Assembly (NCBI GenBank): GCA_028277115.1
Contig: JANQHG010000278.1
Location: 1-43,434, forward strand
DNA: 43,434 bases
Direction of reading: 5' to 3'
Source of the DNA: Azospirillaceae bacterium
GTDB taxonomy: Bacteria > Pseudomonadota > Alphaproteobacteria > Azospirillales > Azospirillaceae
In this document: positions 25,485 through 35,556 of the stretch, piece after piece
How the letters are laid out: each line of letters starts with the position of its first letter
How positions within the stretch are numbered: position 1 is the stretch's first letter
Made by a program: the position numbers and the translations under genes
The notes under the pieces: model-generated
What the model saw: only the letters and a program-made list of their open reading frames with translations
What the model was told of the DNA's origin: nothing
Database searches by the model: none

Positions 25485-26462
25485 CTACAGCATGCCGATC
25501 GAGATGCCGGCGGCGAACACCAGCGCGCCGCCGAGCACCACCTGGAGTGCGGCGCGGAAGAACGGGGTCTCCATGAACCGGTTCTGAATCCAGGTGATCG
25601 CCCACAACTCGACGAACACCAGCGCAATCGCGATCGCGGTCGCGGTCCAGAAATGCGGGATCAAGTAGGGCAGTGCATGGCCGAGCCCGCCGACCGTGGT
25701 CATCACGCCCGAGGCGACCCCGCGTTTGGTCGGCGAGCCGCGGCCCGAGATCGTGCCGTCGTCCGACGCCGCCTCGGTCACCCCCATCGAAATGCCGGCG
25801 CCGACCGAGGCCGCCAAGCCGACCAGAAAGGTCTGATGCGTGTCGCCGGTCGCGAACGCCGCCGCGAAGATCGGCGCCAAAGTGGATACCGAACCGTCCA
25901 TCAACCCCGCGAGCCCCGGCTGGACCCAGGTCAGGATCATCTGGCGGTGCGCTTGCTGGGCCTCGGCGGCGCGGTCGTCGGCGTCGAGATGATGCGCTTC
26001 CAACGCCTCTGCCTTGGCCCCATGGCGGCTCTCCGCGATCGCGAGATCGCCGAGCAGTTTGCGCGTGTTCGCGTCGGTGACCTGGCGCGCCGCGGTCTCG
26101 TAAAACCGACGGGCATCCGCCTCCATCCGGGATGCCTCTTCGCGGATCCGCTCGATCCCGAGGTTCTCGATCAACCACACTGGGTTGCGGTTGTAGTAAC
26201 CCGAGACATGCTCGCGGCGGAGCAAGGGGATGGTGTCGCCGAAGCGCTGTTGGAACAGGCTGATCAGGCGGGTGCGGTGGCGGTTTTCCTCGGCGGCCAT
26301 GTCTTCGAAAAACTTGGCGCTCTGCTGATAGTCGGCCCGGAGCTTGTCGGCATAGGTCAAATAGATTTTCGCGTCGTCTTCTTCCGACGAGATCGCGAGC
26401 GCGAGGATCTCGCGCTCGCTCAAGTCGCGAAATCTCTTGGTCTTTCTTCCCAATCCAAGCAT
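25485..26462 (-). CDS. mbfA: Membrane-bound ferritin MbfA (erythrin-VIT1 iron exporter)
   Basis: A 325-residue protein with an N-terminal ferritin-like (erythrin) domain and a C-terminal VIT1/CCC1 membrane domain. Iron ligands of the four-helix domain are seen in SSEEDD (25-30), AAEENRH with Glu59/His62, MEADARRFYE (113-122) and AESRH with Glu144/His147. The membrane part (about 175-325) has the VIT features GLMDGSVSTLAP and GAGISMGVTEAASDD. MbfA exports iron and protects from iron and peroxide stress in Agrobacterium and Bradyrhizobium. The ATG at 26462 has AGAGAGG 5 nt upstream. Divergent from hpnB across 166 nt; no clear Irr/ICE site was found. Confidence 0.93.
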   Translation of the reverse strand: MLGLGRKTKRFRDLSEREILALAISSEEDDAKIYLTYADKLRADYQQSAKFFEDMAAEENRHRTRLISLFQQRFGDTIPLLRREHVSGYYNRNPVWLIENLGIERIREEASRMEADARRFYETAARQVTDANTRKLLGDLAIAESRHGAKAEALEAHHLDADDRAAEAQQAHRQMILTWVQPGLAGLMDGSVSTLAPIFAAAFATGDTHQTFLVGLAASVGAGISMGVTEAASDDGTISGRGSPTKRGVASGVMTTVGGLGHALPYLIPHFWTATAIAIALVFVELWAITWIQNRFMETPFFRAALQVVLGGALVFAAGISIGML

Positions 26463-26628
26463 CGAGCCTCTCTTTCCGGCGCGCGGGCAACGGGCGTTCG
26501 CTGGGCCCGACGGTTGCGCACGAATGATGCCGGTCGGCGCCGGCTGGCGGCCGCGCGCCGAGACAAACCATTTGCAATCGGTTGACCATCGGGCGAACAA
26601 TCGGGCGCCCGTCACCCGGACGCCCGCC

Positions 26629-27840
26629 ATGGATATAGGGTTTTTGATCGCGGCTGCCGCCTCCCTGGCCATCTGGTCATACCTGTTGGTCGGCCGCGGC
26701 GGGTTCTGGCGCGCCAACCAGCGGCTGCCCACCGCCGCGCCTGCGCCCGCCGGCGGCTGGCCGGATGTGGTCGCGGTGGTGCCGGCGCGCGACGAGGCCG
26801 CGGTGATCTCGCGCGCGCTCACCGCTCTGCTCGGCCAAGCCTATCCCGGACGCTTGTCGGTGATCCTGGTCGATGACGCAAGCCAGGACGGCACCGCGGC
26901 GACCGCGCAGGCGGCCGCCGAGGCCGCCGGCGCCGGCGGCCGGTTCATCGTGATCGCGGCGCCGCCGCTGGCCCCCGGCTGGTCGGGCAAGCTCGCCGCG
27001 GTCGCGGCCGGGGTCGCGCAGGCGGACCGGGACGCGCCGGACGCGCCCTGGCTGCTGTTGACCGACGCCGACATCGCGCTCGACCGCCCGACCGTGGCGC
27101 GGCTGGTCGCCAAGGCCGAGGCCGAGCGGCTCGAGCTCGCCTCGCTGATGGTCCGGCTCGAGAGCGCCGGGGTGTGGGGCCGCCTTTTGATCCCGGCATT
27201 CGTGTTCTTTTTCCAAAAGCTCTTCCCGTTCCCGTGGATCAACGACCCGGCCAACCCGACCGCCGGGGCGGCCGGCGGCTGCCTGTTGATACGCCGCAGC
27301 GCGCTCAAGCGGATCGGCGGGATCGCGCGCATCCGGTCAGCCTTGATCGACGACTGCGCGCTCGCCGCGGCGGTCAAGGCACTGCCCGGCCGGCTGTGGC
27401 TCGGCCTCTCCGAAGGCGACCAGAGCCTGCGCCCGTACGAGGGGCTCGCCGGCATCCGGCGCATGGTCGTGCGCAGCGCCTACACCCAGCTCGGCCGCTC
27501 GCCGCTCGCGCTTGCCGGCACGCTGGTCGGCATGGCGCTCGTCTACCTGGTCCCGGTCGCGACGGTGGTCGCCGCCCCGTGGCACGCAAGCCCGGCGGCG
27601 CTCGGCTGCGGTCTCGCGGCGTGGGCGGCGATGGCGGTCGCCTATCGCCCGACCGGGCGGCTGTACGGCGAACCGGCCTGGGCGGCGGCGTTGCTGCCGG
27701 CGGCCGGGCTGGTCTATAGCCTGATGACATGCGAGTCCGCGGTTCAGCACTGGCGCGGCCGCGGCGGCGCCTGGAAGGGCCGCCACCAGGCGTCGGCCGA
27801 CGCCACCCCCCAATGTGCCGAGGATCGGGGCAGCGGATGA
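26629..27840 (+). CDS. hpnB: Hopanoid-associated glycosyltransferase HpnB
   Basis: A 403-residue family 2 glycosyltransferase. An N-terminal membrane anchor (about 4-22) precedes the GT-A domain with VVAVVPARDEAAVISRAL, LVDDASQDGT, and the metal-binding LLLTDADIAL. GGCLLIRRSALKRIGG and further C-terminal helices fit HpnB. HpnB lies in hopanoid operons; its exact acceptor is not settled. The ATG at 26629 is used, with only a weak CCGGACG upstream, so the true start may be slightly different. It overlaps hpnC by ATGA. Confidence 0.9.
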   Translation: MDIGFLIAAAASLAIWSYLLVGRGGFWRANQRLPTAAPAPAGGWPDVVAVVPARDEAAVISRALTALLGQAYPGRLSVILVDDASQDGTAATAQAAAEAAGAGGRFIVIAAPPLAPGWSGKLAAVAAGVAQADRDAPDAPWLLLTDADIALDRPTVARLVAKAEAERLELASLMVRLESAGVWGRLLIPAFVFFFQKLFPFPWINDPANPTAGAAGGCLLIRRSALKRIGGIARIRSALIDDCALAAAVKALPGRLWLGLSEGDQSLRPYEGLAGIRRMVVRSAYTQLGRSPLALAGTLVGMALVYLVPVATVVAAPWHASPAALGCGLAAWAAMAVAYRPTGRLYGEPAWAAALLPAAGLVYSLMTCESAVQHWRGRGGAWKGRHQASADATPQCAEDRGSG

Positions 27841-28736
27841 CCCAAGACACCCCTGGCAGCGAGGTCGAGACGCCGTCGGGCAAGGCGGCACGCGACGAGA
27901 ACTTTCCGGTCGGCTCGATCCTGCTGCCGCCGGCGCTGCGGCCCCATGTCGCGGCGTACTATGCGTTCGCGCGCGCCGGCGACGACATCGCCGACAATCC
28001 CGACCTTGCGCCCGAGGACAAGATCGCCCGGCTCGATGCCTTCGATGCCGCACTTGCGACCGGGCAGGGCGATCCGGTCGCGCTGGCAAAGCCGTTGCGG
28101 CTGCGCCGATGCTTGCTTGCGGCCGGGGTCGATCTGCGCCACGCCCGCGACCTTCTGGTCGCGTTCCGGCGTGACGCGACCAAGCTGCGCTATGCCGATT
28201 GGGGCGAGCTGATGGATTATTGCGCGGTCTCGGCCGCCCCGGTCGGCCGCTTCCTGGTCGAGTTGCACGGTGAGGACCCGGCGGCGTTCGCGGCCTCGGA
28301 CCCGTTGTGCGCCGCACTCCAGGTCTTGAACCACCTGCAGGACTTGAAAGACGACCACCGGCGGCTCGACCGGGTCTATCTGCCCCGGGACTGGATGGCC
28401 GCAGAGGGCGTGACCGTGCACGACCTGCACGCACCGGCGGCGAGCCCTGGGCTGCGACGGGTGATCGACCGCTGTCTCGAGCGCACCGACACCTTGATCG
28501 ACCAAGCGCACCGGTTGCCCGGGCGGCTCGCCAACCGGCGCTTTGCCATGGAGTCGGCGGTGATCGTGCGGCTGGCGGCGCGGCTCGCGGCGCGCCTGCG
28601 CAAGGGCGACCCGGTCGCCGGGCGGGTCGCGCTCAACCGCGGCGACTTCGTCCTGTGTGGCATCGGCGGCGTGATCGCCGGCCTGGTCCGGCGGGACGCG
28701 GGCGCCTCCGCGGCGGCGGAACCGGGGCGGGCATGA
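27837..28736 (+). CDS. hpnC: Squalene synthase-like HpnC (hydroxysqualene synthase)
   Basis: A 299-residue all-alpha prenyl synthase. The two aspartate-rich motifs are DDIAD (49-53) and NHLQDLKDD (164-172). In the three-enzyme bacterial route HpnC turns presqualene diphosphate into hydroxysqualene. The ATG overlaps the hpnB stop (ATGA) and the stop overlaps the hpnD start in the same way, showing tight translational coupling. The SD is GAGGATCGGGG. Confidence 0.94.
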   Translation: MTQDTPGSEVETPSGKAARDENFPVGSILLPPALRPHVAAYYAFARAGDDIADNPDLAPEDKIARLDAFDAALATGQGDPVALAKPLRLRRCLLAAGVDLRHARDLLVAFRRDATKLRYADWGELMDYCAVSAAPVGRFLVELHGEDPAAFAASDPLCAALQVLNHLQDLKDDHRRLDRVYLPRDWMAAEGVTVHDLHAPAASPGLRRVIDRCLERTDTLIDQAHRLPGRLANRRFAMESAVIVRLAARLAARLRKGDPVAGRVALNRGDFVLCGIGGVIAGLVRRDAGASAAAEPGRA

Positions 28737-29629
28737 CCGGTCCCGCGGGCCGCGCGCGCAGCGACGCCGACGCCGAGGCGCATGTCCGGGCGGTGGTCCG
28801 CCGCTCCGGCACCAGCTTCTTTCACGGCATGCGCATCCTGTCGCACCGGCGGCGGCTCGCGATGTACGCGCTCTATGCCTTCGGGCGCGAGGTCGACGAC
28901 GTCGCCGACGAGGACGCTGCGCCGGTCGACAAGGTGGCGGCGCTTGACGCCTGGCGCGAAGAGGTCGCAGCCCTCTATGCCGGCCGGCCGACCCGGCCAA
29001 CCACGATCGCGCTCGCCGACCCGGTCCGCCGGTTCGGGCTGCCCAAGGCCGAGCTCCTTGGCCTGATCCACGGCATGGAGATGGACGCGACCGAGGCGAT
29101 GCGGGCGCCCGACGAGGAGCAGTTGGCGCTCTATTGCCGCCGGGTCGCCGGCACGGTCGGCGTATTGTCGATCCATGTGTTCGGCGCAACCGACCCGGCG
29201 GCGACGACGTTCGCGCTCGCGCTCGCCGACGGTTTGCAGCTGACCAACATCCTGCGCGACATCGACGAAGATGCCGCGCGCGGCCGGCTCTACCTGCCGG
29301 CCGAACTGCTCGCGACTCACGGGCTCGACCCCGACGCGCCGGTCGACCGGCTGGTCGCCGACCCGGCGGTCGACCGCGTCTGCCACGAACTGGCCCGCCG
29401 CGCGCGAGAGCGGTTCGCCGCGGCCGACCAGGCGCTGGCCGCGACCAAGGCCCGGGCGATGCGCCCGGCCCTGTTGATGATGGGAGCGTACGAACGGGTA
29501 CTCGACGAGTTGGAGCGGGTCGGCTGGCGGCCGCCGCGGCCGCCGCTCAGGCTGTCGTCCCGGGCCAAGCTGTGGGCGGGCCTGAAGCGCGGCGTCTGGC
29601 CGCGGCCGCGGCGACCGCGCGCCGGCTGA
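28733..29629 (+). CDS. hpnD: Presqualene diphosphate synthase HpnD
   Basis: A 298-residue prenyl synthase. Motif 1 is DDVAD (55-59), motif 2 is TNILRDIDEDAARGRLYLP (171-189), typical of presqualene/phytoene synthases. It joins two farnesyl diphosphates into presqualene diphosphate, the substrate of HpnC. The C-terminal tail is basic and proline-rich (RPPRPPLRL and PRPRRPRAG). Coupled to hpnC by ATGA; hpnE starts 8 nt after its stop. Confidence 0.94.
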   Translation: MTGPAGRARSDADAEAHVRAVVRRSGTSFFHGMRILSHRRRLAMYALYAFGREVDDVADEDAAPVDKVAALDAWREEVAALYAGRPTRPTTIALADPVRRFGLPKAELLGLIHGMEMDATEAMRAPDEEQLALYCRRVAGTVGVLSIHVFGATDPAATTFALALADGLQLTNILRDIDEDAARGRLYLPAELLATHGLDPDAPVDRLVADPAVDRVCHELARRARERFAAADQALAATKARAMRPALLMMGAYERVLDELERVGWRPPRPPLRLSSRAKLWAGLKRGVWPRPRRPRAG

Positions 29630-29637
29630 TCCGCGCG

Positions 29638-30900
29638 ATGGCGACCGCCCATGTGATCGGCGCCGGGCTCGCCGGGCTGGCGGCCGCGGTGCGGCTGGCC
29701 GCGGCCGGCTGGCGTGTCCGGGTTTGGGAGGCGGCCCCGCGCGCCGGCGGGCGCTGCCGGTCGTTCGACGACCCGGTGCTCGGGTGTGCGATCGACAACG
29801 GCAATCACCTTTTGTTGAGTGCCAACCGGGCGGTGCGCCGCTATCTGACTGAGCTCGGGGCCGCGGACAGGCTGGACGGGCCGCCGGTGGCGGCGTTTCC
29901 GTTCCTTGACCTTGCGACCGGCGCGCGCTGGACCGTCCGGCCGGCGCGCGGGGCCGTGCCATGGTGGCTCGCGGTGCCCGGGCGGCGGGTCGCCGGCACG
30001 CGGCTCGCCGACTATCTCGACGTGCTGCGTCTGGTCGCGGCCCGGCCGGGCGACCGGGTGATCGACCGGGTCGACCCGGCGGGCCGGCTGTTCCGGCGGT
30101 TCTGGGAGCCGTTGACGCTTGCGGTGATGAACGCCCCGCCAGGGGTCGCGGCGGCAGCGCCGCTGCGGACCGTGTTCCTTGAGACTTTTGCCCGCGGCGC
30201 CGCGGCGTGCCGACCGCTGATCGCGCGCGACGGCTTGGGCCCGGCCTTGATCGACCCGGGGCTCGCCTGGCTCGACCGCGCCGGCGCCGCGATCACCCTC
30301 GGCCGGCGCATCCGCACGCTGACCTTCGCCGACGGCGCGGGCAGCGGCGCGCCGCGGGTCGCCGGGTTCGCCTGCGCGCACGACACCACAACACTCGGCC
30401 CGGACGACCGGCTGGTGCTGGCGGTGCCGCCGGCGGTCGCGGCCGGGTTGGTGCCGGGGCTCGAGGTGCCCGGGGACGGCGCGCCGATCGTCAACGGCCA
30501 TTTCCGGCTCGACCCGGCGCTCGCCCCGGCGGTGGCGACGCCGTCGCTGCTCGGCCTGGTCGGCGGCACGGCGCAGTGGTTGTTCCGGCGCGGCGCGCTT
30601 GCCAGCGTCACGGTCAGCGCGGCGAGCGCGCTTGCCGACCAGCCGGCCGATGCGGTCGCCGCGGCGCTGTGGCGCGACGTGGCGGTCGCGCTCGGCCGGC
30701 CCGGGGCGGCGATGCCGCCGGTTCGGATCGTCAAGGAACGGCGCGCGACCTTCCACCAGACGCCCGAGAACCAAGCGCGCCGGCCCAGGGCGACCACCGC
30801 GTGGCGCAATCTGCGGCTGGCCGGCGACTGGACCGCGACCGGGCTGCCGGCGACGCTCGAAGGTGCGGTGCGGTCCGGCTGGACCGCAGCCGCGCGTTGA
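29638..30900 (+). CDS. hpnE: Hydroxysqualene dehydroxylase HpnE
   Basis: A 420-residue FAD enzyme of the phytoene desaturase/amine oxidase type. The dinucleotide fold is visible at the start as VIGAGLAGL with Glu31 binding ribose, and the C-terminus has NLRLAGDWTATGLPATLEGAV, the second FAD-contact motif. It reduces hydroxysqualene to squalene. The squalene-hopene cyclase gene (shc/hpnF) is not in the window; the operon seems to end here. Confidence 0.93.
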   Translation: MATAHVIGAGLAGLAAAVRLAAAGWRVRVWEAAPRAGGRCRSFDDPVLGCAIDNGNHLLLSANRAVRRYLTELGAADRLDGPPVAAFPFLDLATGARWTVRPARGAVPWWLAVPGRRVAGTRLADYLDVLRLVAARPGDRVIDRVDPAGRLFRRFWEPLTLAVMNAPPGVAAAAPLRTVFLETFARGAAACRPLIARDGLGPALIDPGLAWLDRAGAAITLGRRIRTLTFADGAGSGAPRVAGFACAHDTTTLGPDDRLVLAVPPAVAAGLVPGLEVPGDGAPIVNGHFRLDPALAPAVATPSLLGLVGGTAQWLFRRGALASVTVSAASALADQPADAVAAALWRDVAVALGRPGAAMPPVRIVKERRATFHQTPENQARRPRATTAWRNLRLAGDWTATGLPATLEGAVRSGWTAAAR

Positions 30901-31290
30901 CCCCCGCGACCACATTCTTTGTAAGGTATTTGTTGGTCGGCACGGCGGTCGCCTTGATTTACGGTGGCGACACCGCTATCCGAAGGTCGTCATGGGTGGT
31001 GAGGTCTCTCGCGGGTGGTTGTTGTTCGCGACGCGCCGAGACCGACCCGGCGGATGATGCGGCCCGATGGTAATGGCGCGGCGGTCGCCGTGTGCTATGT
31101 CTTGGGGTTGACGCGGGTTTTTTCCGAAAGTCCATCCATTTCTTGCTAACTGTCCTTTGCCGCCGGCATCCGTCTATTGAATTAAGTCTTATTGTCTAAT
31201 CTGGTTGGTTGGGCGCGGTCGGGGTCGTGGGGCGGGCGTCGACGGGCAGGGCAGGGGCGCGCGCAACGCGCCGGGGAGGATCAGGAGACG
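30901..31290. other. Intergenic region between hpnE and the CheB-CheR-kinase gene
   Basis: A 390-nt gap. Just after hpnE a plus-strand frame reads FFVRYLLVGTAVALIYGG, reminiscent of the start of a GtrA-like membrane protein, but it then loses similarity and has no good start; it may be a relic. A ttttttcc run lies at about 31120, without a convincing stem. The stretch 31173-31200 is AT-rich for this genome (attgaattaagtcttattg) and is the likely promoter area of the next gene. Confidence 0.45.
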
Positions 31291-34200
31291 ATGACCCAGG
31301 ACACCGATCTCGGCACCGCAGCCGCAGCGGCGGCCGCCCTTGGGCCGGAGCCGTTCGCGGGGCCGACGGTGGTCGGGATCGGGGCGTCGGCCGGCGGGCT
31401 CGAGGCGCTGACCGCGCTGGTCGCCAATCTGCCGCGCCACGGCGGCATGAGTTATGTCGTTGCGCAGCACATGTCGCCCCAGCACAAGAGCATGATGGTC
31501 GATCTCCTGGCGCGCGCGACCGCGCTGCCGGTGGTCGAGGCGAGCGAGGGCCAGGTGCTGGCGCCCGATCGCATCTACATCACCCCGCCCAACCGCAACA
31601 TCGAGATACGCGACGGCGCGGTGGTGCTGACCGGTCCCTATGCCGAGGGACCGAAACCGTCGGTCGATCTGTTGTTCCAGTCGCTGGCCGAGGATCTGGG
31701 CGACCGGGTGGTCGGGGTGATCCTGTCCGGGACCGGCTCGGACGGCGCGCGCGGCATCCAGGCGATCAAGCGCGCCGGCGGCGTCACCGTGGTCCAGGCG
31801 CCGGACAGCGCCAAGTATGGCGGCATGCCCGAGGCGGCGTTGCGCACCGGCCGGGTCGACAAGGTGTTGTCGCCTGAGCGGATCGGGCGCGAACTGCCGC
31901 TGCTCGCCGGCCATGGCTGGGCGGTCGCCGGCGGCGGCATCACCGCTGAGGCCGGTTCGCCCGCCGACGCCGAGATCGAGGACGGCGTCGACCCCGACGA
32001 CTTCCACCACGCCTCGGGGCCGTATCACTCGGTGATCAGCCTGATTCGCCAGCGCACCAACGTCGACTTCCAGCAGTACAAATCGGGCACCATCCAGCGT
32101 CGGATCCAGCGTCGGCTGACCGCCAACCGTCTGACCAGGCTCGAGGACTATGTCGATTTCCTGCTCCAGCACCCCAAGGAGATCGAGCGGCTGTGCGCCG
32201 ACATCCTGATCTCGGTCACCTCGTTCTTCCGCGACCGCGCGGCGTTCGAGGCGTTGGGCCAGGCGGTCAGCGAGATGCTGGAACACAAGCCCGAGCGCGA
32301 GGGCCTGCGGGTCTGGGTTCCGGGCTGCGCGACCGGCGAGGAAGCCTATTCGATCGGCATGGTGGTGACCGAGGAGCTGTACAAGCGCGGCCAGATCCGC
32401 CCGGTACAGATTTTCGCGGTCGATATCGACGAGGCGGCACTCGCGATCGCGCGGCGCGCGGTCTACCCGATCTCGGCGATCGAAGACCTCGCCGACGATA
32501 TGCTGCGCAAGTATCTGACCCGGGTCGACAACGTTTATCAGGTCGATCGGCAGCTGCGCGACATGGTCGTGTTTTCCCGCCAGGATATCACCAAGGACCC
32601 GCCATTTTCTCACATCGATATCATCAGTTGCCGCAACCTGTTGATCTATTTTAATCAGGAGCTGCAACAAAGGATCCTCAACCTGTTCGCCTATGCCCTG
32701 AACCCGGGCGGCATCCTGTTCCTCGGCAAGTCTGAAACGCTCGGCACCAACACCGACGGCTATTTCGAGACGGTAGACGGCACCCATCGGGTGTTCGTGC
32801 GCGCGCAAGGGCCCCGACTGCCGCTCAACCAGCTGGGCGGCCGGGCGGTCGAGATCGGCGCGGGGCGCACCGGACCGCGGCCCAAGCCCGAGGCACCGGC
32901 GCTGCCGGTCCTGGTCAAGATGTCGATCGGCGAGGTGTTTGGGCCCCCCTGCGTGGTCACCGACAACAACCACCGGCTCTTGTACATCCACGGCGACGTC
33001 AGCCCGTTCGTCCGGCTCAACCGCGGCAAGTTCGACCAGGATCTGTTGACCCTGATCGCGCCCGACCTGCGCACCACCTTGCGCGCGGTGCTCCATCGCG
33101 CCGAGCGCAGCGACCGCCAGCCGGTGTCGCTGACCGTCAAGGTGCCGACCGACGACGAAACCCGAACCGTGCGGCTGTCGGTCCACCCGCTCGGCACCCC
33201 CAGCACCGACGGCGCGGTGAGCTTGCGCATGATCGCGTTCGAGCGGCTGCCCGACGACCAGCCGGGCACCGCCGCCGCCGAGGCGTCGCCCGACGACCCC
33301 CGGGTCGGCGAGCTCGAGCACGAGCTGACGGTCACCCGCGAACATTTGCAGACGGTGATCCAGGAGCTCGAGTCGGCGAACGAGGAGCTGCAGGCGACCA
33401 ACCAGGAACTGCAGTCGTCGAACGAAGAGCTGCAGGCGACCAACGAGGAGCTCGAGACCACCAACGAAGAGCTGCAATCGACCAACGAGGAGCTGCAGAC
33501 GGTCAACGACGAGCTCCAGGCCAAGTCGAACGAGCTGTTGGAAAAGGCGACCGATCTCCAGAACGTCTCCAGCGGCATCGAGATGCCGGTGATCATCCTC
33601 GACCGCGATCTGCGCGTGCGCCTGTTCAACGAGTCGGCGCGGGCATTGTTCGAGATCACCCAAAGCGACCTCGGCGCCCAGATCACCCAACTGGCCAGCA
33701 CGATCGATCTGCCCGACATGCGGCGCAAGTTCCAGCGGGTGATCGAGACCGGGGTCGCCTATCGCGCCGACATCACCGACGTCGGCGGCCGGGTCTATGC
33801 GCTGACCATCTCGCCCTACCGCGACAGCGACAAGGTGATCGTCGGCGCGGTGTTCACCGCGTCCAACATCACCGACCGGGTGCGCGCCGAGGCGAGCCTG
33901 CGCGAGATGACCCGCCAGCTGAACGAGGCGCAGCGGATCGCGCATGTCGGCAGCTGGCGCTGGGACGTGGCGTCGGACACGCTGACCTGGTCGCCCGAGC
34001 TCTACCGCATCTGCGGTCTCGACCCCGACGACATGGCGGTGACGCCCGAGACCGCGCTCACCGTCTATCACCCGGACGACCGCGGCCGGGTGCGGGGCGC
34101 GCTCAAGGCGGCGCTCGACAACCGCACCGGCTTTGGGTTCGAGGCGCGGGTGGTCCGCCCGGGCGGCGACGTCCGGCACGTCAAGGTGACCGGCCTGTGC

Positions 34201-35424
34201 AAGCTGACCGCGGCCGGCCAGCCGGAGTCGATCTTCGGCGTGGTCAAGGACGACACCGAGTCGATCAATGCCGCGAAGCTCCTGACCGAATCCCACGCGC
34301 GCCTGACCTCGATCATGAACACGATCATCGAGGGGATCGTGGTGATCGACCCGCGCGGCATCATTCGGCTGGCCAACACCGCAATCAGCCGGATGTTCGG
34401 CTATGCCGAGCCGGAGCTGGTCGGCCAGAACATCAGCCTGTTGATCGCCGAGCCGATGTTGCCGGACCAGGAGCCGGCGACCGGCAACGGCGCCGGCGGC
34501 CGGCGCCGCCTGCTCGGCAGCGGCCGCGAGGTCACCGGCCGGCGCAAGGACGGCACCCAGTTCCCGATCGAGCTGTCGGTCGGCGAGGTGATCGACGAGA
34601 TCGCCAGCGGCGACCCCGACAACAAGCAAATCTACATCGGCACCATGCGCGACATTTCGGCGCGCAAACGCTATGAAGAAGCCTTGATGCTGTCGAAGCG
34701 CGACGCCGAGGCGGCGAGTGAGGCGAAAAGCACCTTCCTGGCCAAGATGAGCCACGAGCTGCGCACGCCCTTGAACGCGATCCTGGGCTTTTCGGAAATC
34801 CTGAAGGAGCAGCTGTTCGGGCCGCTGCACAACGACAAGTATTTGCGTTATTTGAACGATATCCACGCGAGCGGCCAGCATCTCTTGAAATTGATCGACG
34901 ATATCCTGGACATCTCGCGGATTGAATCGGGGAAATTCCGGATCGACGAGGAGATTGTCACCCTGCCGGACCTGGTGCGGCATTGTGCCGACCAGATCCG
35001 CGACGTGGCGGCGCGCAAGGCGATCGCGATCGAGCTGGCGGTGCCCGAGGCACTGCCGCGGCTGCGCGCCGACAGCCGCTCGGTGCGCCAGATTCTGGTC
35101 AATCTGTTGGACAATGCGATCAAGTACACGAGCGACGGCGGCTCGGTCGCGATCGGGGCGGCGTTGATGCCGGATCGCGGCATGTCGTTGACGGTCAGCG
35201 ACACCGGCCGCGGCATGTCGCAATCGGCGATCGACGCGGCGTTCCAGCCGTTCGGCCACGCCTCGACCTCGCGCCTGACCGACACCGAGGGCGCGGGGCT
35301 CGGTCTGTTCGTCGCGAAATCGCTGGCCGAGTTGCACGGCGGCAGCCTGGTGATCGCGAGCGACCCCGGCCACGGCACCGAGGTTACGGTGCGCTTCCCG
35401 CACCACCGGGTGGTCCGGATGTGA
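31291..35424 (+). CDS. CheB-CheR-PAS-histidine kinase hybrid signalling protein
   Basis: A 1377-residue soluble protein. Order: CheB methylesterase (26-205, with triad Ser33, His60, Asp151), CheR methyltransferase (about 245-505, SAM motif [10 protein letters not shown] at 345-354), a coiled coil (about 675-757) made of repeated NEELQ units, a PAS (about 760-865), a second PAS (about 885-990), a third PAS (about 1000-1125), HisKA (His1155 in [10 protein letters not shown]) and HATPase_c (N-box [24 protein letters not shown]). No response regulator domain is attached and none is adjacent. Such CheB/CheR kinases are not part of the core chemotaxis pathway as a rule. The ATG at 31291 has GGAGGATCAGGAG upstream. 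Confidence 0.95.
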   Translation: MTQDTDLGTAAAAAAALGPEPFAGPTVVGIGASAGGLEALTALVANLPRHGGMSYVVAQHMSPQHKSMMVDLLARATALPVVEASEGQVLAPDRIYITPPNRNIEIRDGAVVLTGPYAEGPKPSVDLLFQSLAEDLGDRVVGVILSGTGSDGARGIQAIKRAGGVTVVQAPDSAKYGGMPEAALRTGRVDKVLSPERIGRELPLLAGHGWAVAGGGITAEAGSPADAEIEDGVDPDDFHHASGPYHSVISLIRQRTNVDFQQYKSGTIQRRIQRRLTANRLTRLEDYVDFLLQHPKEIERLCADILISVTSFFRDRAAFEALGQAVSEMLEHKPEREGLRVWVPGCATGEEAYSIGMVVTEELYKRGQIRPVQIFAVDIDEAALAIARRAVYPISAIEDLADDMLRKYLTRVDNVYQVDRQLRDMVVFSRQDITKDPPFSHIDIISCRNLLIYFNQELQQRILNLFAYALNPGGILFLGKSETLGTNTDGYFETVDGTHRVFVRAQGPRLPLNQLGGRAVEIGAGRTGPRPKPEAPALPVLVKMSIGEVFGPPCVVTDNNHRLLYIHGDVSPFVRLNRGKFDQDLLTLIAPDLRTTLRAVLHRAERSDRQPVSLTVKVPTDDETRTVRLSVHPLGTPSTDGAVSLRMIAFERLPDDQPGTAAAEASPDDPRVGELEHELTVTREHLQTVIQELESANEELQATNQELQSSNEELQATNEELETTNEELQSTNEELQTVNDELQAKSNELLEKATDLQNVSSGIEMPVIILDRDLRVRLFNESARALFEITQSDLGAQITQLASTIDLPDMRRKFQRVIETGVAYRADITDVGGRVYALTISPYRDSDKVIVGAVFTASNITDRVRAEASLREMTRQLNEAQRIAHVGSWRWDVASDTLTWSPELYRICGLDPDDMAVTPETALTVYHPDDRGRVRGALKAALDNRTGFGFEARVVRPGGDVRHVKVTGLCKLTAAGQPESIFGVVKDDTESINAAKLLTESHARLTSIMNTIIEGIVVIDPRGIIRLANTAISRMFGYAEPELVGQNISLLIAEPMLPDQEPATGNGAGGRRRLLGSGREVTGRRKDGTQFPIELSVGEVIDEIASGDPDNKQIYIGTMRDISARKRYEEALMLSKRDAEAASEAKSTFLAKMSHELRTPLNAILGFSEILKEQLFGPLHNDKYLRYLNDIHASGQHLLKLIDDILDISRIESGKFRIDEEIVTLPDLVRHCADQIRDVAARKAIAIELAVPEALPRLRADSRSVRQILVNLLDNAIKYTSDGGSVAIGAALMPDRGMSLTVSDTGRGMSQSAIDAAFQPFGHASTSRLTDTEGAGLGLFVAKSLAELHGGSLVIASDPGHGTEVTVRFPHHRVVRM

Positions 35425-35496
35425 CGGTGGGGCGTCAGATCAGATCGAACAACGCGCAAACAACGCGCAAGGGCGCGGCCGCCCAGCAGGTCAAGC

Positions 35497-35518
35497 CGGC
35501 ACGCCGGGGGGCGTGCCG
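35497..35518. terminator. Candidate bidirectional terminator hairpin
   Basis: cggcacgcc, loop gggg, ggcgtgccg: a perfect 9-bp stem in the 132-nt gap between the converging kinase and DUF3754 genes. There is no T-run on either side, so this is only a structural candidate. Confidence 0.42.
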
Positions 35519-35556
35519 ACCCCACGGTTCCGGCCGCCGCGCGCGACCGGAGTCGC

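Noticed and set aside
26463-26628. Possible iron-responsive (Irr/Fur) box between mbfA and hpnB, around catttgcaatcgg
   Set aside because: Only a half-site-like stretch is present; no full palindrome matching known ICE or Fur boxes was found.
30903-31000. GtrA-like start (FFVRYLLVGTAVALIYGG) after hpnE
   Set aside because: Only about 18 residues look like a membrane helix, there is no start codon or ribosome site, and the frame soon loses any similarity.
31189-35406. A 1405-codon open frame on the minus strand opposite the CheB-CheR-kinase gene
   Set aside because: Despite its length it is repetitive (leucine/arginine runs mirroring the NEELQ coiled coil) and has no recognisable domain; the plus strand encodes a well-defined protein.
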